From contig JANXWC010000191.1 in assembly GCA_025351355.1 (NCBI GenBank), forward strand, positions 97,576-161,575: 64,000 nt of DNA, in the 5' to 3' direction. The stretch is from Hyphomicrobiaceae bacterium. Its GTDB lineage: Bacteria > Pseudomonadota > Alphaproteobacteria > Rhizobiales > Hyphomicrobiaceae. Each line of letters opens with the position of its first letter. The stretch's first letter is position 1. A program made the translations under genes and the position numbers. Shown piece by piece: positions 36,845 through 44,857 of the stretch. Under the pieces are notes generated by a model. It did no database searches. It was not told the origin of the DNA and was given only the letters and a program-made list of their open reading frames with translations.

Positions 36845-39115
36845 TCAACCACGGAGTTTCCGAATCATCGCGGCCAGCACGCCGGAGTAGTCATCAGTCC
36901 ATGCGGCGGCCGAACTTGGCGTCAATGCCCGCGCGTTCGGCCAAGCAGCGACGTGGGCGAGCGCGCCCGGCTTGTGGGCCAGAAAGACGACTTGCGAGGC
37001 CGTTGCGGCGACCCCGCTAGGCGGGGTGAGATCCTCGACCAAGACAGCCGACAGATTGGGCACCTGAGCGATCGTGCTGGTCAGTGCCGGCACGAGGTCG
37101 AGATGGCGATTGGATACGTGCAGGGCCATGATCCCGTTGGCGTCGAGCTTGCCGGCCAGCATGGCAATCGCCTCGGCCGTCATCAGGTGCACCGGGATCG
37201 AGTCGGACGAGAACGCATCGATGACCAGATAGCCGAAGCTGCCGGGCGCTTCCTTCGATACAGTCAGGCGGGCATCGCCGATGACGATGTCGGCCTTCGG
37301 CTGGCAGCGCGGCAGAAAGCTGAATAACGCAGGATCGGTGGCAATGCGCGCGACCGCCGGATCAATTTCGAAAAAACGCCAGGCTTCGGTGGGCCGGGAA
37401 TAGCAGGCGAGCGATCCCGCGCCGAGGCCAACCACGCCTACTCGCAGTGGCTTTCCATCGCTGGAAGTTGCAGCGCGCGCCGCCGTCAAACCGCGAGCCA
37501 TAGGTCCACTGGGATAGTAGTAGGTGGCCGGTACAGGGGTCTCGATCACCTGGCCGTTGGCATCGCGCACGACTTGCGCACCATGGATGGTCGTTCCGTG
37601 CAGCAGCAGGCGGGTGGTCCCGTCGGCGCTGATGGTGACGCGATGGGTGCCGAAGAAACTACGCTCGACGTGCAGAGTGTAAAAATCGCCGGGGCTCATG
37701 CCGACCGCGGCAATCATCGTCAACACCATGGCGGCGCGATGCTCGGGCCAAGCGCGGATCAGAAAGAGGCCGAGGCACAGCGCGCCGACCAGTACCAGCA
37801 GATAGGCACGATCCGTCGGCACGATCCCGGCACCGACGGCGAGATTGAAGCCGAGCATGAGCGCCAAACCGCTGGCGATGACGAGCGCCATGCGCCCGAA
37901 CCGCAGAGGCACCTCGCGGCCCAATACGATCCCCGGGCGGAACAGCAATGCAAGCAAGGCCAGCACGTGAAACTCAAACACCGATTTGAAAATGTGCGGC
38001 GCAATCAGCGCTGAGAAGACGCCACCGAGGACACCACCAAAGCTCATCCACAAATAGAACTCGGTCAGCCGATCGCTCGCTGGGCGCCGCAGATAGAGTT
38101 CACGATGGCAGACCAACGCGGCGAGGAAAAAAGCCAGCAGGGCGAACACGCTACAGATCAATAGCGATTGAGTGAGAATGACTGCCAGCACGGCGGCCGG
38201 CAATGCCTGGCAAAGCAAGTTGTAATTAAAAGGCAACGTCTCCTGGAACACCAGCACGAAGGTCAGCAGGAACAGTGCCAGCGGCACCACCCACAGGAAC
38301 GGCGCCGATGCCATGTCAGTGGTGACAAAAGTCGTGACGGCGACGATCAGGCCCGACGGCAGGAACGAGAGCACTACCCAGGTCGCGCGGGCGGACCAAC
38401 GGGCGGATGACGTTTCTGTAGCCGCGGCAGCAGCGCTGGTCTTTTCAGGGACGGTGGCGGACGCAGCCGTTGTCACCAGCAGCCAACCGCAGGCCGCTAT
38501 CAACACGCCGAGAACGCCAAAGCCGACGCTCCAAAGCCGGCTCTGCGCCAGCAATCCCAGTCCGGGTTCGAGCAACAAAGGATAGGCGAACAGCGCCAGT
38601 AGGCTGCCGATATTGCTGGCTCGATAGAGAAAATAGGGATCGTTGGCGTGGCGATGGCCGGTGCGGGCGAACCACGCCTGCAGCAGCGGCGCATTGCCGG
38701 CGATGGCGAAGAACGGCAGGCCGACGCCGAGAGTCAATAGCCCCATCAGCCAGAGATATGCGTCGCCGGCGGGCGGTTCGGCAAGCTGCTGAGGCAGACC
38801 GAATGGTAACGCGAATGCCGCGACCAAGAGCAAACCGAGGTGCACGGCTATCGATACGCGACCGGGCAAAAAGCGATTGAGCACGTAGGCATAGCCATAG
38901 CCCGCCAGCAGCATCAACTGGAAAAAGCACATGGACACCGCCCATACCGACGGCGACCCGCCCAGCTTCGGCAGCACGAGTTTCGCGAACATCGGCTGCA
39001 CCGAGAACATCAGCAACGCCGAGAGGAACAGCGTGGCCGTATAGCAAACCTGCAGACTATCGAAGGCAGCCCACTGCCGTCCGCGCGCATCCCGGTGCGT
39101 GGAAACCAAACTCAT
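36845..39115 (-). CDS. Fused membrane / spermidine synthase-like protein
   Basis: The 756-residue protein has about 12-14 membrane segments in the first ~500 residues, beginning LFLSALLMFSVQPMFAKLVLP, a characteristic opening of the fused MFS/spermidine-synthase family. The cytoplasmic C-terminus is a Rossmann methyltransferase-like domain with VGVVGLGAGSLACY, FFEIDPAVARIA, VIGDARL and VIDAFSSDSIPVHLMT. These family members are widely annotated but not biochemically defined; polyamine synthesis is not certain. I start at 39115, with GGGGA upstream; longer starts read through a palindromic intergenic sequence. Confidence 0.85.
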   Translation of the reverse strand: MSLVSTHRDARGRQWAAFDSLQVCYTATLFLSALLMFSVQPMFAKLVLPKLGGSPSVWAVSMCFFQLMLLAGYGYAYVLNRFLPGRVSIAVHLGLLLVAAFALPFGLPQQLAEPPAGDAYLWLMGLLTLGVGLPFFAIAGNAPLLQAWFARTGHRHANDPYFLYRASNIGSLLALFAYPLLLEPGLGLLAQSRLWSVGFGVLGVLIAACGWLLVTTAASATVPEKTSAAAAATETSSARWSARATWVVLSFLPSGLIVAVTTFVTTDMASAPFLWVVPLALFLLTFVLVFQETLPFNYNLLCQALPAAVLAVILTQSLLICSVFALLAFFLAALVCHRELYLRRPASDRLTEFYLWMSFGGVLGGVFSALIAPHIFKSVFEFHVLALLALLFRPGIVLGREVPLRFGRMALVIASGLALMLGFNLAVGAGIVPTDRAYLLVLVGALCLGLFLIRAWPEHRAAMVLTMIAAVGMSPGDFYTLHVERSFFGTHRVTISADGTTRLLLHGTTIHGAQVVRDANGQVIETPVPATYYYPSGPMARGLTAARAATSSDGKPLRVGVVGLGAGSLACYSRPTEAWRFFEIDPAVARIATDPALFSFLPRCQPKADIVIGDARLTVSKEAPGSFGYLVIDAFSSDSIPVHLMTAEAIAMLAGKLDANGIMALHVSNRHLDLVPALTSTIAQVPNLSAVLVEDLTPPSGVAATASQVVFLAHKPGALAHVAAWPNARALTPSSAAAWTDDYSGVLAAMIRKLRG

Positions 39116-39210
39116 GCCGCCGTCCCCATCGCTGCCCGCGCCACCGCTGGCGTATCGATTCGGGATCGTGCGGCGAAATACTTGCGATGGCCTTAACGCG
39201 TGCCGGCCGT

Positions 39211-39277
39211 CCGCCGACAAGTCGGCGGTCGTGCCGGTATTCGTGTAGGGCGCAATAGCGCAGCATATTCGCCCTAC
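39211..39277. repeat. Two adjacent palindromes (intergenic repeat-like element)
   Basis: The first is a near-perfect hairpin CCGCCGAC-AA-GTCGGCGG (39211-39228). The second is a longer imperfect palindrome at 39245-39277, with arms GTAGGGCG and CGCCCTAC extended by AATA/TATT around a GCGCAGC centre. The latter resembles the dispersed palindromic repeats common between genes in proteobacteria; copy number cannot be judged from one window. Confidence 0.55.
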
Positions 39278-39339
39278 TGGCTGTCACGCCGCCGCATCGC
39301 TTGCCCTGCGTCGGACGCTCGATCTGATATCGGCTGCAG

Positions 39340-39816
39340 TTACTTCAATTTTTTCCACTCGTTGACCGGTGTCATCATCCCCTCGGGGGTTTTTGTTTCA
39401 GGCGACGTCGTCGTCAGGATATCGCCCTTGACGCCGATTTTCCATGACCTGGCTGCCCCGTCGAATGCGGGTGTTACACCCGATTCTATTTTCAAATTAA
39501 TTGAACCGGCGGCTTCGTCGATTGTGTACGTGCCGTAAAAACCGACCGCCGGCCCGACCGGCGCGCGCACGCTCTCGCTGGCTTTTGCTCGGTCTTTGCC
39601 AATCAAGAACATGGACATATGCCCGGTCGCGTCGAGTATCAGATTGCCGGTTGCCCAGCTGCTCAGCTTCTTGCCGTCCGCATAGTTTTCCGATCCAGAC
39701 TCCAGAACGTAGGCGCCAACGACCTTTTCTTTTAGGCTTTGCGCCGATGCGGGGGCAGCAACACCGACGGATAGTAGTGCTGTGGTTCCGAAAGCGAGCA
39801 TCGTACGACGGATCAT
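39340..39816 (-). CDS. Exported lipocalin-like domain protein
   Basis: The 158-residue precursor has a signal peptide (1-25, ending PASAQ) and one lipocalin-like domain: VVGAYVLESGSENYADGK, then LILDATGHMSMFLIG, then FYGTYTIDEAAGSINLKIE. Proteins of this type are small periplasmic beta-barrels found mainly in soil alphaproteobacteria; function unknown. A very good ribosome-binding site (GAGGAGG) lies just before the ATG at 39816, so the much longer open frame upstream is rejected. It is divergent from serA with about 235 bases between starts. Confidence 0.82.
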   Translation of the reverse strand: MIRRTMLAFGTTALLSVGVAAPASAQSLKEKVVGAYVLESGSENYADGKKLSSWATGNLILDATGHMSMFLIGKDRAKASESVRAPVGPAVGFYGTYTIDEAAGSINLKIESGVTPAFDGAARSWKIGVKGDILTTTSPETKTPEGMMTPVNEWKKLK

Positions 39817-40051
39817 GTATTCCTCCTCACGGCAGCGGACCCAGCGCCGCGCGCTATCTCGCTCCGAGAGTCGATCCTGCACCACTGCCAGGGCGCGGGG
39901 CAAGTCTTGTTCCAAAACAAACGAATTGGCATACCTCGCAGGTTGCGGCACCGATCGCCAACCCTCGTCCGAGCAACGCCGGCGCTGGCGCAACTTGACG
40001 CGGCCCCCGCCGGCAAGCGACATGGCGGCCCGATCCAGGAGCCACGCGCCC

Positions 40052-41323
40052 ATGACGCCTAATCCAACGTTGAAACTGCCGTTCCCAACCTCGCTGCCAA
40101 AGGACAAGATCAAAATCCTGCTGCTCGAGGGTATTTCAGAGTCGGCCGTGAACGTGTTGAAGGCCGCCGGCTACGTCAATATCGAGCGCCACACCAAGGC
40201 ACTCGATGGCGAGCCTTTGCGCCGGGCGCTGGACGGTGTGCGCCTGCTCGGGATCCGATCCCGCACCCAGATCAACGCCGATGTCATCGACGGCATCCGC
40301 AGCCTGGTTGCCGTCGGTTGCTTTTCCGTTGGCACTAATCAGGTCGATCTCAATGCCTGCGCCGCCATGGGCATCCCCGTGTTCAATGCACCGTTTTCCA
40401 ACACTCGCTCGGTGGCGGAACTGACGATTGCCGAGATCGTCATGCTGATGCGGCGGATTACGCCGAAGTCCGTCTCGGCGCATGCCGGCGGTTGGGACAA
40501 ATCGGCGGTCGGCTCCAACGAGGTGCGCAACAAAACGCTGGGGATTATCGGCTACGGCAACATCGGCAGCCAGCTGGCGGTGTTGGCAGAGGCGTTCGGC
40601 ATGCGCGTCATCTACTTCGATCACACCGACAAACTGCGCCATGGCAACGTCGAGCCGGTCGACACACTGGCCGAGTTGCTGGGCAAGTCCGATGTGGTCA
40701 GCATCCACGTGCCGGAGACGCCGCAGACGCAAGGCATGATCGGCGCGGCTGAGATAGCGACGATGAAGAAGGGCGCGATGTTCATCAACAATGCACGCGG
40801 CAGCGTTGTCGATCTCGATGCGTTGGCGACCGCGCTGAAGGCCAAGCATCTGTCAGGCGCGGCGATCGACGTGTTTCCGATCGAACCGTCGTCCAACACG
40901 GACAAATTCAAGTCGCCGCTGCAGGGCCTCGATAACGTGATCCTGACGCCGCACGTAGGCGGGTCAACCGAAGAGGCGCAGGAGCGTATCGGCTCGGAAG
41001 TAGCGCGCAAGTTCGTCGAATATTCCGACGTCGGCTCGACCACCGGCGCGGTCAATTTTCCGCAAGTGCAACTGTCGCCGCGGCCGGCGGGTACCCGCTT
41101 CATTCAGGTGCAGCGCAACCTACCTGGCGAACTCGGTCGGCTGAACGAGGTTTTCGCGCGCCGAAAAGTGAACATTGCCGCGCAGACCTACCAAACGTCA
41201 GGCGATCTCGGCTACGTGGTGCTGGACGCCGACGGCTCGGTGGCTGACGCGGAAGACGTGGTCAAGGACATCCGCGCCCTCCCCGGCACCATTCGTGCAC
41301 GCATGCTTTACCGCCGATCTTAA
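40052..41323 (+). CDS. serA: D-3-phosphoglycerate dehydrogenase
   Basis: The 423-residue enzyme catalyses the first step of serine synthesis, oxidising 3-phosphoglycerate with NAD. Features in order: substrate-binding region (LGIRSRTQINADVID), NAD motif GIIGYGNIGSQLA, VSIHVPETPQT, catalytic Arg in NNARGSVVD, Glu/Asp in IDVFPIEP and catalytic His in LTPHVGGSTEEAQ. A C-terminal ACT domain (about 345-423) suggests serine feedback control as in E. coli SerA. This is the short E. coli type. AGGAG lies ten bases before the ATG; the longer open frame runs into the divergent lipocalin-like gene. Confidence 0.95.
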   Translation: MTPNPTLKLPFPTSLPKDKIKILLLEGISESAVNVLKAAGYVNIERHTKALDGEPLRRALDGVRLLGIRSRTQINADVIDGIRSLVAVGCFSVGTNQVDLNACAAMGIPVFNAPFSNTRSVAELTIAEIVMLMRRITPKSVSAHAGGWDKSAVGSNEVRNKTLGIIGYGNIGSQLAVLAEAFGMRVIYFDHTDKLRHGNVEPVDTLAELLGKSDVVSIHVPETPQTQGMIGAAEIATMKKGAMFINNARGSVVDLDALATALKAKHLSGAAIDVFPIEPSSNTDKFKSPLQGLDNVILTPHVGGSTEEAQERIGSEVARKFVEYSDVGSTTGAVNFPQVQLSPRPAGTRFIQVQRNLPGELGRLNEVFARRKVNIAAQTYQTSGDLGYVVLDADGSVADAEDVVKDIRALPGTIRARMLYRRS

Positions 41324-41427
41324 CGAATGAGCCTACCGTCTGCGGGCAAGCCGGAATGATCGTTGCTCGGGCACCGTCGGCGAGATAGCCTGGGTGGAGT
41401 GAACAGTTGTCGCGGAATGCTCGCATC

Positions 41428-42276
41428 ATGGCGTCTGATAGTCCTGTATGCGGGCGGCGTCCGCACTTGGCGCTACCGGCGCACGCCACCGACGCCCATT
41501 GCCATGTCTTCGGCCCGGCCGCCGTTTTCCCTTATGCGTCGGAGCGCAGTTACACCCCCGCCGATGCACCGAAGGAAGCGCTCGCCGCGCAACACCAGCG
41601 TCTCGGCATTGGCCGCGCCGTCATCGTCCAGGCCAGCTGCCACGGCACGGATAATCGCGCCATGCTCGACTGCATCGCCTCAGCCCCCGTGCGTTACCGC
41701 GGTGTCGCCATTGTCGACGCTAGCGTCGCCAGCAAAGACCTCGAAGCACTCCATACCGGCGGCGTGCGGGGCGTGCGCTTCAACTTCGTCCGCCATCTCG
41801 GCGGGGCACCTGACGCCCGCGTTTTCCAGCACGTGATCGAACGCATTTGCCCACTCGGCTGGCATGTGGTGCTGCATCTCGACGCCATCGATATTGCGCC
41901 GCTGGCGGAAATGATCCGCGCGCTGCCGATACCGTTCGTCATCGATCACATGGGTCGCGTCGATGCGACCGGGGGTACGGAGCAACCGGCATTCCGGGCA
42001 CTCCTCGAACTGACGCGGCTGCCCAATTGCTGGATCAAAGTCTGCGGCGCCGAGCGTATTTCTTCGCCGCCGTTCACCAGCGCAGTGCCGATCGCCGCCG
42101 CGATCATGGCTGCATTGCCGGACCGCACGATGTGGGGCACGGATTTTCCGCATCCGAACCTCAGGCACCCTGTGGACGAGGCGGACCTGGTTGATCTCGT
42201 CGCAAGCTTCCTGCCTGATAAAGCGGCACAGCAACGGTTGCTGGTTGATAATCCGGCGCGGCTCTACGGCTTCTGA
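41428..42276 (+). CDS. Amidohydrolase, 2-pyrone-4,6-dicarboxylate hydrolase-like
   Basis: The 282-residue TIM-barrel hydrolase has the HxH metal motif in TDAHCHVFGP, VDASVASKDLEALHTGGVRG, FVIDHMGRVDATGG and the terminal metal aspartate in WGTDFPHPN. Relatives (LigI and amidohydrolase_2 proteins) hydrolyse lactones or decarboxylate aromatic acids. The ATG at 41428 is used; a TTG at 41407 with GGAG seven bases upstream is a real alternative and adds seven residues. The gene is followed within 28 bases by a tricarboxylate-type binding protein, so the pair may handle one organic acid. Confidence 0.85.
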   Translation: MASDSPVCGRRPHLALPAHATDAHCHVFGPAAVFPYASERSYTPADAPKEALAAQHQRLGIGRAVIVQASCHGTDNRAMLDCIASAPVRYRGVAIVDASVASKDLEALHTGGVRGVRFNFVRHLGGAPDARVFQHVIERICPLGWHVVLHLDAIDIAPLAEMIRALPIPFVIDHMGRVDATGGTEQPAFRALLELTRLPNCWIKVCGAERISSPPFTSAVPIAAAIMAALPDRTMWGTDFPHPNLRHPVDEADLVDLVASFLPDKAAQQRLLVDNPARLYGF

Positions 42277-42304
42277 CAGCTGCTAATTCTCATGGAGTGC
42301 AACT

Positions 42305-43291
42305 ATGCCCAGCACACGGCGTCTATTTCTGACCGGACTGTGCGCACTGCCGGCATGGCCTTTGGCCGGCCGGCACGCACACGCGGCCTATCCCGATCGT
42401 CCCATCCATTTCGTCGTTCCGTTCACTGCGGGCGGCAATGCCGACATCGTTGGCCGGGTTATTGCGGACGTCGTCGGCGGCGTGCTGCAACAACCGATCA
42501 TCATCGACAACAGGCCGGGTGCGGGCGGTGCAGTCGGTGCCGTGTTCGCCGCGCACGCTCCCGGCGACGGCTACACGATGATGGTCGCCTCCAACGGGCC
42601 GATGACCGTCAACCCGTTCGTCAACGCCAAGCTCGGCTATGATCCGTTCAAGGATTTTGTGCCCATCGCGCTGACCAGCTATGTGCCGCATGTGTTGATC
42701 GTCAGCGAGACGTCCGAGGTGAAAACGATCGCCGACCTGATCACCAAGTCCAAGTCGCGCTCCGTCAACATCGGCACGAGCGGCATCGGCAGCGCTACGC
42801 ACATGACGCTCGCGCGTTTGGAGCACGCGACAGGCGCCAAGATCACCCATGTGCCCTACCGCAGCGGCGGCCAACTGCTGCCCGACGTCATCAGCGGTGC
42901 CATCGATGGGGCGCTGACGGAACTGTCGACTGTGCTGCAACTTCACAAGGCCAAGCAGGCCCGGATTATCGGGGCTGCGTCCGGCGCGCGGCCGACGCTG
43001 GCGCCGGATATCGCGACGTTCGAGGAAAGCGGCGTCATGGGGTTTCGCGCCCAGAGCTACATCGGCATCGTTGCACCCACGCAGACGCCGGGAGACATCG
43101 TCGAGAGGGTGGCAAGAGCGATTATGGAGAGCCTTGCGCCCGGCAAACCTGCAGTGGCGACGTTGATCGGACAGGGATCGACCATTGCCCTGCCCCAAGA
43201 AATGACGCCTGCGGGGTTCAAGGCTTTCCTCAAGCGTGACTATGATGAGATGGCGGAAGCCGCGAAAATTGCAGGCATCGTGCCGAGCTGA
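42305..43291 (+). CDS. Tripartite tricarboxylate transporter substrate-binding protein (TctC/Bug family)
   Basis: The 328-residue precursor starts with a signal that looks twin-arginine-like (STRRLFLTGLCALPAWPLAG) and ends near HAHAAYP. The mature protein has the Bug-family pattern: YPDRPIHFVVPFTAGGNADI, IIDNRPGAGGAVGA, DGYTMMVASNGPMTVNP, and TSGIGSATHMTLARLE. It would bind a carboxylic acid in the periplasm. The TctA and TctB membrane components are absent from this window, so it is an orphan receptor here, as often in betaproteobacteria and some soil alphas. GGAG lies before the ATG. Confidence 0.92.
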   Translation: MPSTRRLFLTGLCALPAWPLAGRHAHAAYPDRPIHFVVPFTAGGNADIVGRVIADVVGGVLQQPIIIDNRPGAGGAVGAVFAAHAPGDGYTMMVASNGPMTVNPFVNAKLGYDPFKDFVPIALTSYVPHVLIVSETSEVKTIADLITKSKSRSVNIGTSGIGSATHMTLARLEHATGAKITHVPYRSGGQLLPDVISGAIDGALTELSTVLQLHKAKQARIIGAASGARPTLAPDIATFEESGVMGFRAQSYIGIVAPTQTPGDIVERVARAIMESLAPGKPAVATLIGQGSTIALPQEMTPAGFKAFLKRDYDEMAEAAKIAGIVPS

Positions 43292-43298
43292 TTGACGC

Positions 43299-43328
43299 GG
43301 TAGAATTCAACGTCGTCTACCTTGTTTG
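43299..43328 (+). terminator. Weak stem-loop after the TctC-type gene
   Basis: GGTAGA (43299-43304) pairs with TCTACC (43316-43321) around an 11-base loop, followed by CTTGTTTG rather than a pure T run. It may be a weak terminator. Confidence 0.3.
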
Positions 43329-43492
43329 CGAATGGAGGCCGGCGCGCCGGCAGCCACGAGAACGTGTCGCATTCCCAAGCGGCATTGCTGATCTCTGCTT
43401 TTCAAGATAGCATTTTCAACAGCACGACGGTCAATGTGTCGTAGCGTAGGCGTAAATCAGTTCCCGTGGGTGTTATTTCTCTGGAGGTATTT

Positions 43493-44032
43493 ATGTTTGA
43501 GTTTCACGTACGGTCGCACATGGCGTTGGCCGTTGCCATAGGCTTTTTCGGTGCAACGCAAGTCGCTTCGGCGCAATCCGTGCCGCCGCCCCTCTTCGAT
43601 GGCAAGGACAAAACCTATCAGGTCATTCCGGGCAGCAACTTGCGCCTGGGAGACAACCTCACGTCAGGAATCGTCGTGACGCTATGGCAGGGCGGCACGG
43701 TAAAGGGCACCGGCACATGCACGCAGCAATCCTGCCCGGTCGTCTATGATAGCAAGAACCTGTTCGCGCGGCGGTCGCGCTTGCGGCTGGGCGGATCTGA
43801 CTCGGGTGGCGGCAGCAATAATCCCATCACCGAAACGCTGCGCCGCGGTGATCAGGGTGACAATGTCAGGCGCCTGCAGGAGGCGCTCAACCGCAACGGT
43901 GCGTCGATCACGGTCGACAGCAACTACGGGCGCGGCACCAAGACCGCGGTGGAAACGTTCCAACGCTCGAAGGGCCTCACCGACGACGGCGTGGCCGGTC
44001 CGGCCACCTTGCACGCGCTCGGCCTGGGCTGA
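43493..44032 (+). CDS. Exported peptidoglycan-binding domain protein
   Basis: The 179-residue precursor has a signal peptide (1-27, ending VASAQ) and a C-terminal PG_binding_1 repeat: LRRGDQGDNVRRLQEALNRN, SNYGRGTKTAVETFQRSKGL, DDGVAGPATLHAL. The middle part (about 30-105) contains two cysteines (CTQQSC) and beta-type sequence of unknown class. It should sit in the periplasm and hold on to the cell wall; no enzymatic domain is attached. GGAGG lies a few bases before the ATG at 43493, which decides the start. A strong terminator follows. Confidence 0.85.
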   Translation: MFEFHVRSHMALAVAIGFFGATQVASAQSVPPPLFDGKDKTYQVIPGSNLRLGDNLTSGIVVTLWQGGTVKGTGTCTQQSCPVVYDSKNLFARRSRLRLGGSDSGGGSNNPITETLRRGDQGDNVRRLQEALNRNGASITVDSNYGRGTKTAVETFQRSKGLTDDGVAGPATLHALGLG

Positions 44033-44058
44033 AACGACGACAATTTTGTTAAAGATGG

Positions 44059-44094
44059 CTGCCACGCTCTCCAAAGCGTGGCAGTTTCTTTTTG
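44059..44094 (+). terminator. Rho-independent terminator after the peptidoglycan-binding gene
   Basis: A perfect 10-bp stem CTGCCACGCT / AGCGTGGCAG with a 6-base loop, followed by TTTCTTTTT. It isolates the peptidoglycan-binding gene from the small-peptide array downstream. Confidence 0.93.
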
Positions 44095-44281
44095 CGTGAT
44101 CGGCTGGTGCTCTCGACCGCAGGCTGCGTCAACGACGATTTGATCTCTGACCCGCCGTTTTACGGACGTTTTGCCTTCGGCCGATCACGCTCTCATCACG
44201 TCTCAAGCACCCTCCGTCACTCTGTTTCACGCGTGCGTGAGCCCCCCTTTCGGAGCCGCACGACGACGCGTATCTAGAGCC

Positions 44282-44302
44282 TGTGAGCGCAACACACTCA
44301 CA
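44282..44302 (+). promoter_or_regulatory. Inverted repeat upstream of the small-peptide array
   Basis: TGTGAG and CTCACA are separated by nine bases, about 60-80 bases before the first peptide start. The spacing fits a dimeric repressor or activator site. No matching regulator gene is adjacent. Confidence 0.35.
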
Positions 44303-44360
44303 CAGACCGAAGCGGACAAGACAGCAACTGTCGCCGCAGTCAATTGATCAGGAGCACCCC

Positions 44361-44477
44361 ATGAAATCGATCCTCGCAGCCCTCGTCGCCATCACTGTCA
44401 TCGCCGCCGCCGCTTCGCCGTCCCATGCGTTCGACGCCAAGACCTTCTGGGAAACCCACCAGCATCAGGGTGGCTGA
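44361..44477 (+). CDS. Tiny exported KxFW peptide, copy 1
   Basis: A 38-codon gene. The product has a typical signal peptide (about 1-23, ending SPSHA) and a mature part of only ~15 residues, FDAKTFWETHQHQGG. AGGAG lies seven bases before the ATG. The mature part is identical to that of copy 2. The gene is real by three criteria: own ribosome-binding site, repeated paralogues in the same order, and a terminator at the end of the array. Function is unknown; a secreted signal, an antimicrobial or a periplasmic effector are all possible. Confidence 0.75.
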   Translation: MKSILAALVAITVIAAAASPSHAFDAKTFWETHQHQGG

Positions 44478-44530
44478 TCCCGGCATTGCATCCAAACAAA
44501 TTGATCAATCAAAAAAATCGGAGCTTCATC

Positions 44531-44647
44531 ATGAGCAAGATCATCGCAGCCCTCGTCGCCATCACCGTCATCGCGGCCGCCGCTTCGCCATCCTACGCGT
44601 TCGACGCCAAGACATTCTGGGAAACCCACCAGCATCAGGGTGGCTGA
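44531..44647 (+). CDS. Tiny exported KxFW peptide, copy 2
   Basis: A 38-codon paralogue of copy 1, 53 bases downstream. About 106 of 117 bases match copy 1; most changes are in the first five codons or silent, and the predicted mature peptide FDAKTFWETHQHQGG is unchanged. GGAG lies about ten bases before the ATG. The signal peptide ends SPSYA. The identity extends eight bases past the stop, marking a recent tandem duplication. The sequence between copies 1 and 2 is AT-rich with an A tract. Confidence 0.75.
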   Translation: MSKIIAALVAITVIAAAASPSYAFDAKTFWETHQHQGG

Positions 44648-44684
44648 TCCCGAAGGTAATGTGACAAAGTGAGGACAGTTCGTC

Positions 44685-44801
44685 ATGAGTAGATTGCTCA
44701 CAGCACTGATAGCTTTGACGCTTTCGGTCATCGCAACGGCGCCGACGTACGCGTTCGATACCAAGACATTCTGGCAACAGCAGATCGATAGCCGCAAGTA
44801 A
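44685..44801 (+). CDS. Tiny exported KxFW peptide, copy 3 (diverged)
   Basis: A 38-codon gene with the same plan: signal peptide about 1-23 ending APTYA, then FDTKTFWQQQIDSRK. It keeps FDxKTFW but replaces the histidine/glycine-rich end with a charged one. GAGG lies about 12 bases before the ATG. It is much more diverged at the DNA level than copies 1 and 2, so it is the older duplicate. The array ends at the terminator 25 bases downstream. Confidence 0.72.
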   Translation: MSRLLTALIALTLSVIATAPTYAFDTKTFWQQQIDSRK

Positions 44802-44825
44802 GCGGTACTGACCAGAGTATCGTGT

Positions 44826-44857
44826 CCCCGGCCACTTCGATTGGCCGGGGTTTTTTT
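44826..44857 (+). terminator. Rho-independent terminator closing the small-peptide array
   Basis: An 8-bp stem CCCCGGCC / GGCCGGGG with a 9-base loop, followed by seven T residues. It overlaps the stop codon of the converging phospholipase-like gene by a couple of bases. Confidence 0.93.

Noticed and set aside
43299..43328. Considered as a true strong terminator
   Set aside because: Only six stem pairs, an 11-base loop and a broken T run; kept as a weak feature only.
44100..44280. Possible small RNA or extra peptide gene before the peptide array
   Set aside because: No signal-peptide-like frame, clear promoter or terminator after the 44059 stem-loop was found in this stretch.
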